Source of the DNA: Chamaea fasciata
Lineage: Eukaryota; Chordata; Aves; Passeriformes; Sylviidae
NCBI GenBank assembly: GCA_029207755.1
Contig: JARCOQ010000002.1
Span: forward strand, 39,504,244 to 39,568,243
Length of the DNA stretch: 64,000 nt
Reading direction: 5' to 3'
This document shows positions 13,186-25,691 of this stretch, one piece after another. The notes below the pieces were generated by a model, which saw only the letters and a list, made by a program, of their open reading frames with translations, was not told the origin of the DNA and searched no databases. The position numbers were made by a program, and so were the translations under genes. Within the stretch, counting starts at the first letter, position 1, and every line of letters starts with the position of its first letter.

Positions 13186-16100
13186 CTCATAATGGAGTCA
13201 ATTCTCAGTGTCTAAATGACTAAGTGACTAAGAGGATTTTAAAGAGTAGTTTATTAAGTAAAAATCTGATTTGTTTTTCTCTTCAGAGGGGCATAAGTAT
13301 TTTTTTTTTCCTAAAACGTGGGTTTTAACAAACAGCAAACTTCATTTGATCAGAAAATATAATCAGTCTGGAAATAAAGGCATTATATATTTTGTAAAAT
13401 ATTACAGAATTAGATATCACTGTTAAAATCATGTTGAAATAGTGAAATAATATGCAAATTTAAGGAAGTACCAAAATGAAGCATCAAATCCCAATATTTT
13501 TAGACTGGACTAGTTCCATTTGCCTTTACAAGATGGTCAGGCCATGCTTTCTTTACTTGCATTCCTAACTCATTTAAATGGCAAGACATTTCTCTTCATC
13601 CTAAAGAGAGAGTGGAAGTGTTGGCTTGGATCAGGTGGAAGGGGACTGAAAATAGCTGTTAGCAACTTACAGGAAGGATGAGGGGTGGGGAGCTACATTG
13701 CTCCTCAGAACAGATGTAACCAAACATGGCCCTCTTAGGACAATCATCATGGAAATATTCTGAATGCTGTTGGAAACAAAATGTGACACATCTTTCGATA
13801 TTCTTTTAAAGTAGTGGTTAAAATATCTAGATTTTTGCGTTGTCCTGAAATGAAGCTGGATCAGTTGAGAGATGTAAGTCTTGAAAGTCATGATAGTGAC
13901 TGTGGTAATAGAGCAATTTTTTTAGTGTTTTGACATAATTCCCATACCTACTCATTTATAGAATATTGTCAGTTGTACCTCATTATCATTTCTGTTAACT
14001 AAATAAAATGAGAAATTAATAAAAGGGTTAGAGAAATGCATTTCTTTATTTTATTAATATCTAAAGCATGACCAGGTACCAGGGACAAAGAAAGATAAAA
14101 CTCCTTTTTTGTTGTGGTGTAATCTCCTTTAACCTATGCAGTTTCAAAGTTGAGATACACAGTGTGTTAAAACCACAGGTTTATGAATGAAGAAAACAGG
14201 ACCTCTAAGTTTAATAGAGTTGTATCTACATCCCTTACTTTGCTCCTCTGAATGAAACACTTCAAAATCATATGAGCTGATCCCAAAGAAAATGCTTTTT
14301 AATGGAGTACATTTAAGAAAAATAATATCTTTTGTGTGACTGAAGTCACAGAGTATTATGTCCATTTTTTCTGCATTCATTGATATTTCATCAGATAAAA
14401 GTATTTTCAGGCCTGCCTGCAATTTGTTTATTCATATGAAATCCAGACAAATTAAACACTATTTAAATGTGTTTTGCTAATAATAAAACCACAATAAACT
14501 TCTCATCACTGGTTGCAGTGCTCATACCTTCACTGTGGCAAACCCAAGTGTTAAGTGTGATGAGTATCTTGATGCTTAATGCAATGTTATAAAAACTATT
14601 GCCAAAGCAACATTTATTTGGGCTGTAGATAAGCTTTAACTTACTAAAATTTCATGATCCCTAGACATTAAAATTAAAAAGAAAATCTTCTCATAGCAAT
14701 AAATATTACTTGGCTTGTTTTGAAATTATATGAGTCCCCTTTGTACCAAAAAAAGTGCTATAATTTTTCATATTGAGAAGTAATTTTTTTATACAAGGTA
14801 TTTTTGCTGTTCTTTACGGAGCTATCAATGATTTAGTACCCATACCTAATTAGGTACTCAGGGGTTTGCCTGGCAAAAATATAAGTGATAAGAATGTCAA
14901 TTTGTGCATAAAGGGAATATTAAGGAAAATGTACCAGCTGAATTCCACTGGGATGACTGAAGATTGTAGTCTAGGAAAAGAGAACATCTCAAAGGTTGTG
15001 GACATGTAACTTCACAGTACATCTGGTGGAAGAACAGTAATGCCAAGGGTTATAAAAAACCAGAATCCTTTGGCATTGGTAAAGTCCTATTTTGTCTAAC
15101 AAAAGATTTGATAATATTTCAAGTTCTCTGAGGGATAATCTGTGTAATTAATAGAAAAAAATTTGCATGGAAGTCTGAATTTCCAATTTTTTTTTTATAT
15201 AGCAAGACAGTATCCAATAAACTCGGAAAGTATAGGCCTGCTTGCTTCTATTAGGATAGTTTTGATTTTCTGTCCCTTGTGCCAAATCTAGAAGTCCTAG
15301 TCAAAATTCTATTCAAAATGTGCTCTCCTAAAATCTTTACTAACCTTAATTTTCTCATAGACATATCCCTTTTTCATCTAGAAATATCTGATTTTTTCAG
15401 TAGATTTTCATCCAACTATCATCGTTCCCACTTTGTGCTTGAAGGCTGATATTGTTTTTATAGCAGCCAAACAAAATGATTTACTGTGGTTATCCACAGA
15501 CTGGTAAGAAACAGCACTGCTCTTAATGTCCCTCACCTTGACTTTTCAGACTCAGGAAAGTGATTTGGTCTGAATATGTTCTTGGTCTTTGATCTTAGCT
15601 GAAACTGACACCAGGGGAAGCAATAAGCACATCTTGTCATGTTACATTTTACAATGGTTATTTGTTCACATGAAAGTGAGTGGAAATCTACTGTTTTTCT
15701 TCAAAAAGGACGGTAGGTACAGATTGAACAATGCATTTAATTCCTGCCAAGTACTGGAGATTTCAATTTGATAACCTACAATTTTGGCAAGTGCATAAAT
15801 TTGTACATTTCTTTGTATTTTCAAGTCACTCCCTGATTTCTTGTAGTACTTTTACCATATTTGAGAAATTAGGATTAAAATTTCCTAAGTGTTTCTAAAT
15901 AGGAAGGGCTAAGGGGCTGAGTTCTACACTACATGAAATCAATTAAAACAGCAGACTGTTAATAATAATGACTTTCCTCTTTATTGGATGTAACCCCAAA
16001 CAAGGTTAATTAAATAGGGGGTTTACGTAACACCCCTTCTGCCTCCCCACATGAGGAAAACAGCAATAGCTGTCAGAAGCCTTGCAGAAGGTGACAAGCT

Positions 16101-16664
16101 CTATGCACAGTGAATTTCTGTTCAGGGTAAAGCTGCCATATCAGCGTCATTGCTACCAATTTGTTTCACTGTCTGTTGCAATCCATTCCTGCTGCTGGAA
16201 GAGGCTGAACACAGCCATTACTGTCAACTCTAATCTCCAGATATTTCAGCCCTATGCTCAATATCAGGTTTTGCCTACTTGTCATGCTACAGCAACTACC
16301 TACCTGAGCTATCAGGAGCAGTTTAATTTTTATTTTTTAAATCTCGTCTTCTGGTAATAAATAGTTACTGTGAATTAGATAGGGTACTAAATGGAATAAG
16401 GATTTCTTGAATTTGAATTCTTTAACTGGTAACCACAAACCAAAATCCAGACACAACAAAGACCACAGTGAAATACAGCACTTTACCATGTGTTGCTTCC
16501 AGGACATAAACAGTTCTAGTGAACTGATTGAATTTATTTCATGCTGTGCTAGAAAGAGACACTCCAAACATTTCCTAGAATCAAAAAAAGTATGTAAATT
16601 GCTGCACACAAGTGCTTGTGGCTTTGGCTATTGACAGAGAGTAAGGGACAGAGATGATAAGCAA

Positions 16665-17022
16665 CATCTTTTCTTGTTTAGCCTAGAGAAAAGGAGGCTG
16701 AGGCTTGCCGTTTACAGCTACTTCAGAAGAGGATGTAGTGAGGTGGAGATCTGTTCTCCTGTCCCAGGTAACAAGTGACAGGCTGAGGGGAAGTGACCAG
16801 GTTGCACTAGGGAAGATTTCAATCAGAAAATATTACTTCACTGAAAGGGTGGCCAGGCATTGGAACAAGCTGCCCAAGGAAGTGGTGAAATCACCAGTCC
16901 TGGAAATGTTCAAAAGGACTGTGGATCTGGCACTTGGGAATATGGTTTAAGGGGGAACACAGCAGTGCTGATGGGACTAATGGTGGGACTCGATGATTTT
17001 CCAACCTTTGCAATTCTCTGAA
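16665..17022 (+). mobile_element. CR1 LINE 3' fragment (plus orientation)
   Basis: This matches the last part of CR1 ORF2 and its 3' untranslated end. It opens with TTTAGCCTAGAGAAAAGGAG and encodes a recognisable reverse-transcriptase polyprotein C-terminus, FTERVARHWNKLPKEVV, around 16830-16890. It ends with GACTCGATGATTTTCCAACC near 16988-17007. It is 5'-truncated, interrupted relative to an intact ORF2, and not expected to be mobile. The open frame at 16705-16950 belongs to this element, not to a host gene. Confidence 0.92.
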
Positions 17023-20000
17023 CTCTTCTATTTTATTTTATTTTTGACAAGGGAGATAATCAATAATTTTGGAAAACGTGAGCCCCTTAACATTTCTGGC
17101 AAATTTCTATTAAAAATGATTGAAATAAGTCATGAAATACAGTACGATAATTTTTACTGATTTGTTCTATTGTGGTATTTTGTACCTTTTCTTGTTTACA
17201 GAAAGCATTCTAATGCACAAAATCTTCAGAGAAATAAAAGACATTTCATGGCAGTCCATTCTTCCCTCTGTTTGCTTGCAGCTGATGGATCATTAAACTG
17301 CTTGGAACAGTGTTAATCTGGGCTATAACAGCGGAGTCGATTGTTTCAACAGCTGATCAATAGCAGTTCCTAACGAAGCCTCCATTTAGAGCTCTGCTGC
17401 CAATTTTACACTTGCAGCTCTGCAACCTTTCTCCTCAGCTGTTGTAGCAGTGCTTTCTAAAGCCTTCCTGGGAGTACTTCTCCATTTCAGTTCTTACACT
17501 CCCAATCTTCCGGTTTTATTCCTGAAGCCTTGCACCTGCAAACCTCAATTGCATCATTACAGAGAATTGTCATAGGAAATAGCTTTCACTGTCCTGAGAC
17601 TCACCTCTACCTCTTGCCCCTTTTTTTTTGTCTCCTGTTTGGTAAACCAAGACACAGCATGCAGCACAGTAGATAATATTCACATAAATACTTCATAAAT
17701 GTTATCAAACAATATACATACTAAAAATCTTAACAATCAATCTTTGTGTAACAACTGCTCTTAATTAATATATTCCAATTAACATTAGCAAATAGGAATT
17801 TTAAGTAGGTCCAAAAGAAACTGATATAACAGTACGGGCAAAAAAACCCAGCAAAACATAATCATCATTTTCATTGTCACCTACTGCACTGGAGGGACCC
17901 TCTAGAGTATTTTCTTCTTTTTTCTCTGGGTAATAAAATCTCAAATGTATAGTCAGCCTTTTTGTCCTGAAGCTTGCCATTTCATATCCCATCTCTTTTC
18001 TCATTCCTTCCCATTCTCATCACTTTTTCCATGCTTTCATTAATTCCTTGATTTCACAAAACTACATGACATAACAACTGACAGCTGATATTCTTTTAAC
18101 TTTATCTCTTTTTCTATCTTCTTTCAATGGAATTAACCAAACTCATTTGCAGCAATTCAAGATGCACTTGGGATGCATTTGAAGCATTTCAAGCTGATTC
18201 CAGTTCTCCCTATCCACTCTCAACACTCCATCACTCTTTGGTGTCCATTCAAAGCCACCGCTGCTCACCAAAACAACTCTTTTCAAAATTCTTGCCTTGT
18301 CTATGCAAATTGTTCATAAATACTGCCACTCTAAGGGTTTGTACTCCCTCTGGACAGTTCTTAAGGATTTATAAGCCTAAAGCCATCTTTTTCACTTCTT
18401 ATAGACATGGGAAATGCAAGTTGTTTTATCGGGTATGCCCGAGTCAATCTGCACCAGCCTGGATACTGCTATATTACCATTATTATCCTACCACATACCA
18501 TTAATAACAGCAAAACTGATAACAATGATTTCATCTTCCTTGTTCCAAATGTGCTTATATGATTAAAAGACAGAGCTCAGAATATAATTTTCCATTATCA
18601 ATATGTCAATCAAGAGATCTTCTGCTTCTTAGAAGATCAAATATTTGCAATTTGTAATCATCACAAGCATTAGACAGATGTAGTTGATATGTTCAAACCT
18701 TAGAATTCACATGAAATGGCACTTAAATTGCCCTAAACACAATATGGACAGAATTTGGCTTCAAGCCAACAGTCCACCAATAATGAACATATAAATTGTC
18801 GATATTATTTAAAAGAACTTTATTGTATTGCAGGTTCTCATTTACTGTTGTTGTTGCTCACTTACTGGTACAAAGATGACACTGCCATAAGTTTATTCTG
18901 TATAATCATTAGTTTGCTTCAGATGAACTCACCAAAATAAAAACTCCATTGCTGTTCAAATATGGCAAAAAATCAACTGTGAAATAAATTTTCAATCTAA
19001 TCTAACTGAATTTCATTAATAAAGGCTATTTTGCTAAATGAAGTAATGTATGAGTCAGGAATACACCTATGCTGTGTGTTATATGTAAGAACACCCACAT
19101 ATTTTAAATGATCATTTAAATTGAAAAAGTTATCATTATCAACCCAGGTCATTCTTGTTTAGGATCAAACCTCAGTCCTTTTTATTCAACACAGCATTGT
19201 TTTATTGTTCTTGGTTTAAACACAATAGAATCTTTTTAGGCTTTTGGTACCTCCCAAGCACTCTCTTCTGTATAAAAACTACTTTGTAGGAAAGCATCCT
19301 CACCTCTCACTGTCAAGAGATTCAGATGACAGGCAGCAAACTTTGAAAAACCCCTGTAGTCATAGTAAAAAAGTGGCTCAAACTCCACTTTGGCTTTCAT
19401 CATAAAAGATTTCCTGCAATGGTAGGCAGTGTTTGCCCACTCTTTTCTTCCCTTTGATTTAAACTTTTGTTGAATCATGATCATTTGTAACGTTCTCATT
19501 ACCCATTTTAGACACATTCTTCCCAGGCAAAGAGACAGTCTTCACTGCATGCTGTCCAGGCTGAGTTCCCAGCCTGAATTCTCTGCACAATAAGAGGCAG
19601 TCCCCAAGCCCTTGCAGTGCAGAAGTTGAGAGCTGTGGGTCAACACGTCATCTCTATCAACTACCCAGTATTATGAACTTCTTTGGCTTTTTGTCCCTCT
19701 TTCCAAGATAAATCAGAGCTACATTCAAAGAACTGCAGCTGGAGTGCAGAAGGAAAGTATGACAATGAATGTGGAAAATGAGCAGCATTAGAAGCAGACT
19801 AAATGAAAGCTGGGTTTGAAACAATGACAAAATAATGATATTTCATATATATTTTCCACATATGGTTTTGTAGTTTGAGCATATATGATAAATTATGTAA
19901 TAATCAACCCAAGTCTAATTCTTTCATGGAAGAGATAGGGAGAAGGGAACAAAAGACTTACTCGATGTTAAGAAAGTGCTCTAGGGTGTAATTGTGAGCT

Positions 20001-20353
20001 CCATTTCAAATGCAGGCAGATTAGAAATTGTTCTTGTGCAAAGTCTTCAGGAGAAAAGGTTGGATACATCGAATGGTCCAGCTTGGTTTAGAGATAAAAA
20101 CTCAGCAAATGGACAGATTAACAGAGAGGTTTCCTAGCAACTGGCTCAGGACAATGAACTCACTCTCACGGGAAGAGTAAGTATAATTCTCTTCATCTGA
20201 GGGAAGAAACATATGTAAAAGTTGTTTATTGCAAAGCAACTTACAACAGTTAAGATCTAGTTATTAAAATTAGAGAGATGTCTTTGCCCAAATTAAGGTG
20301 CAAACGAGACCATATGTCGAAGTCATTAGTATGGATTTTCATTTATCAGTAAA

Positions 20354-20439
20354 TGTGAGGGAGAGAGGAGGAGATAGAGAGAAAGAAATAGGAAAAGAGA
20401 ATGGGGGCAGGGAGAGAAAGAGAATGACAGAGAGACAGC
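20354..20439 (+). repeat. Purine-rich (GA) low-complexity tract
   Basis: About 85 bases almost entirely A and G on the + strand, dominated by GAGA and GAAA units without a strict period. Confidence 0.8.
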
Positions 20440-20649
20440 AAGTGTGTCACCACTGCATAGATTCACTACTTCTGGTCTCCTCAGTGGTGAGGGTCCCAGT
20501 CTAGTCAAAGTAATTGTCACTGTCTTGAGCCATGAGGGGTGGGAGAAACAAGAAGTCCACTGGGTTTATATTTACTCAGGTTTGGGTGGGCATGCCCAAG
20601 TACCTCCTCTGAGGCAGGGAATTTTACACTGAATGATGTAATACTTTGG

Positions 20650-20685
20650 GACACTTCAGGAGTGATCATCAGACACTTCAGGAGT
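20650..20685. repeat. 14-nt direct repeat, spacing 22 bp
   Basis: GACACTTCAGGAGT occurs exactly at 20650-20663 and 20672-20685. The second copy is also part of a small inverted repeat, CATCAGAC and GTCTGATG. It is probably a local duplication. Confidence 0.8.
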
Positions 20686-20769
20686 CTGATGGTTTACGAC
20701 ACATTCTAAGACTAAGACATCACAGCTGCCTCTTATGTCAGTGAAACTGAGTCAGTTAAGTCAGTTATG

Positions 20770-20789
20770 CCCCCCCCACCCCCACCCCA
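20770..20789 (+). repeat. C-rich tract
   Basis: Three adjacent C-runs of eight, five and four bases separated by single A residues. This is simple low-complexity DNA. Confidence 0.85.
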
Positions 20790-22608
20790 GAAAGGGCGAA
20801 TACCTTTGGGCTGTGTGTGAATGTCCTGCTACTTCTCTGGAAGGGAATTTCCACAGCCAGTCACTGCTGTAAGGACTTTGGCATGATGAAAAGTAGGATC
20901 CCAACTTGCAGGATCTGCCTTTTTTCAGCCTCTTCCTTTATCTTATCCAACACCCAGCTGTAGCCTCTGGTGATGGTGTGCACACCCTCTGCACCTAGGC
21001 AGTTAAGTGATTGACTGAGTAATTAACTAGTATCAGTCCAGGATCCCACAACAACCTCTTAAGATTTATGAGATGAGAAAAAGAAAAAAATCCACACACG
21101 AGTTCCTCTCTGTGGGTATTTGAGATGACTGAAGAAGTATTAATTCCCCAACAGTAAATTCTCTGAAAATTGTCTTATTTTACCTTTTTTGTTCCTGAAT
21201 ATACCCCAACATTAGGACAATGGTGCAAAAGATAAATTGCAATTATGTCATTACTACTGAGCAAAATATGCATGTTATGTGCTCCTTGGAGCCTTTTTGA
21301 ATTTGGGAAAGTATTTCCACATCAAAAGCAAATGTCAATGCACAGGTGGCACCAATTTTTTTTTTTTTAAATTGTTTCAAGCAATACTTTACATGTAAAG
21401 CTAATTAGATACATTGCAGACATGACTGTGACCTCAGACAACATGCCACACTGAAGCAGAGAGAGCCATAGCTTGAGATATCATTCAGCATTGGAGCTGC
21501 CCAGAACCAGATGAATGGGATGCTTGGGAGCATACTATGAATGGTACAATAATTTGTAGTGCTGGAGAGAAACATTAGTCATGATAGATAGCATTCTGAG
21601 CTCTATTATTATTTATTTGCTGCTTAATGAAGATCAACAGTTTACAGCAGATCTGTAGCTGATGCTGACCTTGAAGGTTACTCTATGCTTTCCTGAAAAT
21701 CAGTAAAAGTTGGTTGTTGAACCTATCGGTTTTGTTTTGTTTTCTTTTAAGTTTTAACTTCAGAAAATTACAATCTACATTTCACACAGTAAAAGTTTAT
21801 ACTGAGATTAAAGTTCTGATATTTGGTTAAATGGATAATAGATGATGCTCACAACACCAAGGAATACAGATTTTTCTAGTAAAATGCTGCTTTGAAATAA
21901 CACATTTCTTGCAAAATATTCCCTGTCATTAAAGAGCATAAAATCAGTGAAATAAAAGGCAGCCTTTGAAAATATACGCTTAATAGCATCAAAATTTAGA
22001 CCTAGACAAAAAAATTTTAATGCCACTAACTTCAGCTTTGAATAAAATTGAGACCACAAAGTTGCTGATGCATCAGGCTGTCCGGAATCCTGTTAGCCCA
22101 GGTGAGACTTTCTTACACTGTTTGCATCGATATCACCCAGTTTTGGTCTTCCCACAAGGTGAACTGAATGTCTCTGCTTTGCTGAAGCTTCACATCTTTT
22201 TCCACTGGCAGAAGTCTAGAAGAAAAGAAAGCTTCTGATCTTAGATGCTTTTCTTAATGGAGTCTATGCTGCATTCCCACTTAGTATGTTTTTCTTTTTT
22301 AACTGGATCGTAATTGTTTAAGTTTAAGCAGGAACTACAGTGACAAGGTGCAGAAATTTCCTTAAGACTTAGAAAGCCAACACATCACTTTAACCTCCCC
22401 CAGAACTTTTTGTGGCCTAGAGCCTCTCATTACAGGATAAATTAATGAACAAATAATTTGTCTTCCAAGACTTGGAAGAGTCTGTAAAATTAATGAAGAC
22501 CACTTTATAAATGCCACTGAACAGCAGTAATGCAGTTGGGTTTTTTTAGAGTCCCTGGTCAAATATATCTCCTACTTATCTAAATGGAAGCTAAAATGTG
22601 TCTTTATT

Positions 22609-22628
22609 TTCTTGATCATGATCAAGAA
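22609..22628. repeat. Perfect 20-nt palindrome
   Basis: TTCTTGATCATGATCAAGAA reads identically on both strands, with no spacer. It contains two overlapping TGATCA palindromes. No neighbouring gene or repeat explains it. Confidence 0.95.
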
Positions 22629-24803
22629 TCCAGTGTCTGAAAATATACCTCTCTGTATTAAACACATTGAGTTTAATCTACTCACACATATTCAGGAATG
22701 CTGGCTGCACATCCTGTTATGTTGTAATAAAAGTGTTTCATAGAGATCTATTGTACTGCTCTGCTCTCCTCTTAGAGCAATGATTCTTTCAATTGCTCCT
22801 TGTCTGCCCAGTTACACAGGTGTGCAGATGAAACAAATATATATTTCTTGATAAGAATATTAGGATTTACACATTCATGAACCCTCTGGAAGTTAGAGTG
22901 GCAGCCAAATTTTTTAACAGCTCCTGAGCAATGAAATCAGAGAGTTGCTATCCATTACACTATTCCTCACATTTAACAACTAAACACATATCAGATGTAA
23001 ATCACCCTCAAGAGAGGACAAATGTGAACTGGTTCTGGTCTTATCCTTTTAATAATTAAAGCTTTGTACTAAGATCACTAATGATCTTGGGCAACCCATT
23101 TCAATAGCTAGTAAATGCTACTGTTACACAACTTAAAAAAAATTATATCCCGAATTTGACTCCTGGTAGGAGTCTGTGCTCTTCTTTTGCATTTTGAGCT
23201 ACAGAGTACTGATATCCATTTCCATTGCTGTGATTTCTCATATGCCAGAGCGAAAATATAAGAATTGCATTATGGCCTGACTGGTCTGAGTATCTTCCCT
23301 TCAGCAACATCATTATCTAGGCTACTTCAGAAGGCAAAACACTCCCACGGTAATCACGCTCTTAGATCTACAGGATTATTAAGCTATAGATCATGCCCAT
23401 ATTCACTCTGGGCTCAGAGGCAGCCTTGATGTCTCCACCTCTCTTTTTCTTCTTTGCATTTGAATATTTTGCCTTGATGCTGCATGGAATATTACGACAA
23501 GTTAGTTCAAAAAATGTAAATGAAGAGAAGATTGACTGAAGAAGTGTGCCAAGATGTGCTGCAAAGAAACCCTTCTGCCTAAAAAGAAAAAAACCTAAAT
23601 TATAGAAGATTGGATCTTGAAATGAATCCCATTTCATCTTGTCATTAATGACCTTGGCATAAAAGAAAGAAGTATGCAAATGACGATTGTATGGTACAAA
23701 ATTGGACATCTTACCAATATAGCAGATGATGAAAATAACAGATGGGAGCAGACAAAAAATGCGAACCTACGAAGAACAAGGTCATGCACATATGAACAAC
23801 TGGTTATAAAGTGAGAGCTCATAACTTGCTAATGAATAAGGATAAGAATCTGAGTGTGTCTACATGAGCACAGAATAAGTGTCTGCCAAAAAAACAGGCA
23901 AATGTGAATCTAGGTGAATTCAGTGACAGATTTCCAACACAGCTAGAGAAGTATCAACACTTACATCCCTAGTAAGATTTTATTTTGAATGCGGGGTACA
24001 ATTCTATTCACTCAGAATCAAAATTGGAACCACTTCATGGGACAGAAATATATAGTTCAAGGAAAGACTGTCAGTGTGTGCTTGGTTAGCAAAGTAGACC
24101 AATTCTGAGAAGGGATATACCTATACTCAATGTTTCTTAAAGTGAACTTTGGGGAATTGTAATGACTGTTGGATTGAATTCTAAAGAATGAAAATTTGAA
24201 CTGGTTCCTCTCTTTATACTCTCTCTATATATTTTGCAGTGTTCAGATTTCAATACATACAGATTTCATCAGGAATTATGAGAATCTGATCATATTTTCT
24301 CAGTCATATTTAGCATTAACTTCCTCTATATTAATAAAAAAATCAATTAATATTATCTTTCAAGTTATTTTAATTTCAGCACAGTAGCAAGATGCATTCC
24401 AAACATCACTGCATTGCAGTAAAGAGGGAGAAGAAGAAAGTTCTTAATTTCTAAGAGGACTTTTTTTAATATCACGGATAGCATCCGAAATATTTCTGTT
24501 CATCTCCTTAATGAATTTCCTTGTGCTAGTTGGAATAATTCTCTTTGAGCATGCAAATATGCACAATGTGCTTTAAGCAAAGTCAAAGTTATTAAAAACC
24601 TAAAATTCTCTTCTTTAATCCCTATTAATAATTGCATAAATGCACTGTTCTGATAATCCTCACAAGAGGGTATTAGGACACATACATTTTGTAGGATGAA
24701 AGATGCATTCGAGAATTGCTCAAACTGTACAAAAAACATTTTTGTGAACTACCTTGAATACGGATTTACTGAGTTTTAAACTGGCACTCCATCCCTGTTT
24801 CAG

Positions 24804-24924
24804 CAAGCGTCCTCTGCAGATTTAATGATCAGGAACATCCTCCTGATGCACGCTGGGAGATATGGTTGCAGGGTCCAGACCGCAGCGGACACCGTGTCAG
24901 ATGAGACAGAGCTGCTTGTTAGGG
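24804..24924 (+). CDS. CNTN5: CNTN5 exon: second half of Ig domain 6
   Basis: A 121-nt exon starting in phase 0 after cctgtttcag and ending in phase 1 at TTAGGG|gtgagt. It encodes 40 whole codons. [16 protein letters not shown] leads into [10 protein letters not shown], where the Cys codon at 24867-24869 closes the Ig6 disulfide, and the exon ends with ETELLVR before the FN3 region. Together with the previous exon it makes a 297-nt phase 1-1 unit that codes for Ig6 alone. No Asn-X-Ser/Thr sequon occurs in this half. The sequence is intact and close to the mammalian protein as remembered. Confidence 0.96.
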
Positions 24925-25651
24925 GTGAGTATGCCTGTGGTTCACCCCTGAAAACACAATCATCACACACAGTTTTACTAGGCACTTATAAATAAGTAAG
25001 CTTCAGCTCTGCTATGAAGTGGTCCTCAGATTTTACATTATTGAAGTCATTTACGATTAACCTGCTGTCTTTGAAAGCAGTTTCACCATAAACTGACCTG
25101 CAGACATTGCAAAGAGAAACAAAGGACAGTGGGTTAATAGACAGTTTTAAGAGAAGTAACAGCACAAAAGGTACACCAGATTAGCAAAAATGCAGACAAT
25201 TAGCCTTCACAGACCTGTGTAAGGTAGGTATAATGAGTTCTTTGTTATTTTATGTGATGTTTTGCATTCCATTTTATGGTCAAGCCATTCTTTCAGCTTT
25301 AATAGTTCAGGAACATCCATTCATTTCCTAAGAGGGGTACCCATGCAGCCTTTTGTAACATTATAGATATGAACAATGAAACAGAAGCCCCATAATATGA
25401 CAAGAATTTGGGTTTTTTCACACATGGAATTATTACCACCAATTGTCTACTGCATCTTTATGCCCAGTCTTATTATCTGTTAAATCGTTTTACCTGTCAT
25501 TGAACATTCCTGATTATGCACAGGAACACGGAGTCCTTTTCCTGAAGGACCCCAGATCATACCAAGGATCCCAACTAGTTTACAGTAAAGAAGAGTACCA
25601 GCACCATCTGTGCCTTCCATTAAGCTGAGTGCTTCTGCATTCTGCAGTACC

Positions 25652-25691
25652 TCTGTCTGTGTGTATGTGTGTGCATACACACACGTGTGTT
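25652..25691. repeat. (TG)n imperfect repeat with CA-repeat inverted partner
   Basis: A TG-rich run changes to CA-rich at 25674 (gtgcatacacacacgtgtgt), giving a short imperfect inverted repeat. It is ordinary microsatellite DNA. Confidence 0.8.

Larger units (their letters stand above)
11196..24803 (+). other. CNTN5: Intron inside the Ig6 coding region (13608 bp)
   Basis: A phase 0 GT-AG intron, gtaagt to tgtttcag, dividing Ig6 between its two Cys-bearing halves. It carries two CR1 LINE 3' fragments in opposite orientations (about 12808-13185 and 16665-17022), a purine-rich tract, a C-run, a perfect 20-nt palindrome at 22609-22628 and a 14-nt direct repeat near 20650-20685. No additional exon was recognised in it. 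Confidence 0.9.

Noticed and set aside
16705..16950. 81-codon open frame with ERVARHWNKLPKEVV
   Set aside because: It is the C-terminal remnant of CR1 ORF2, not a host gene.
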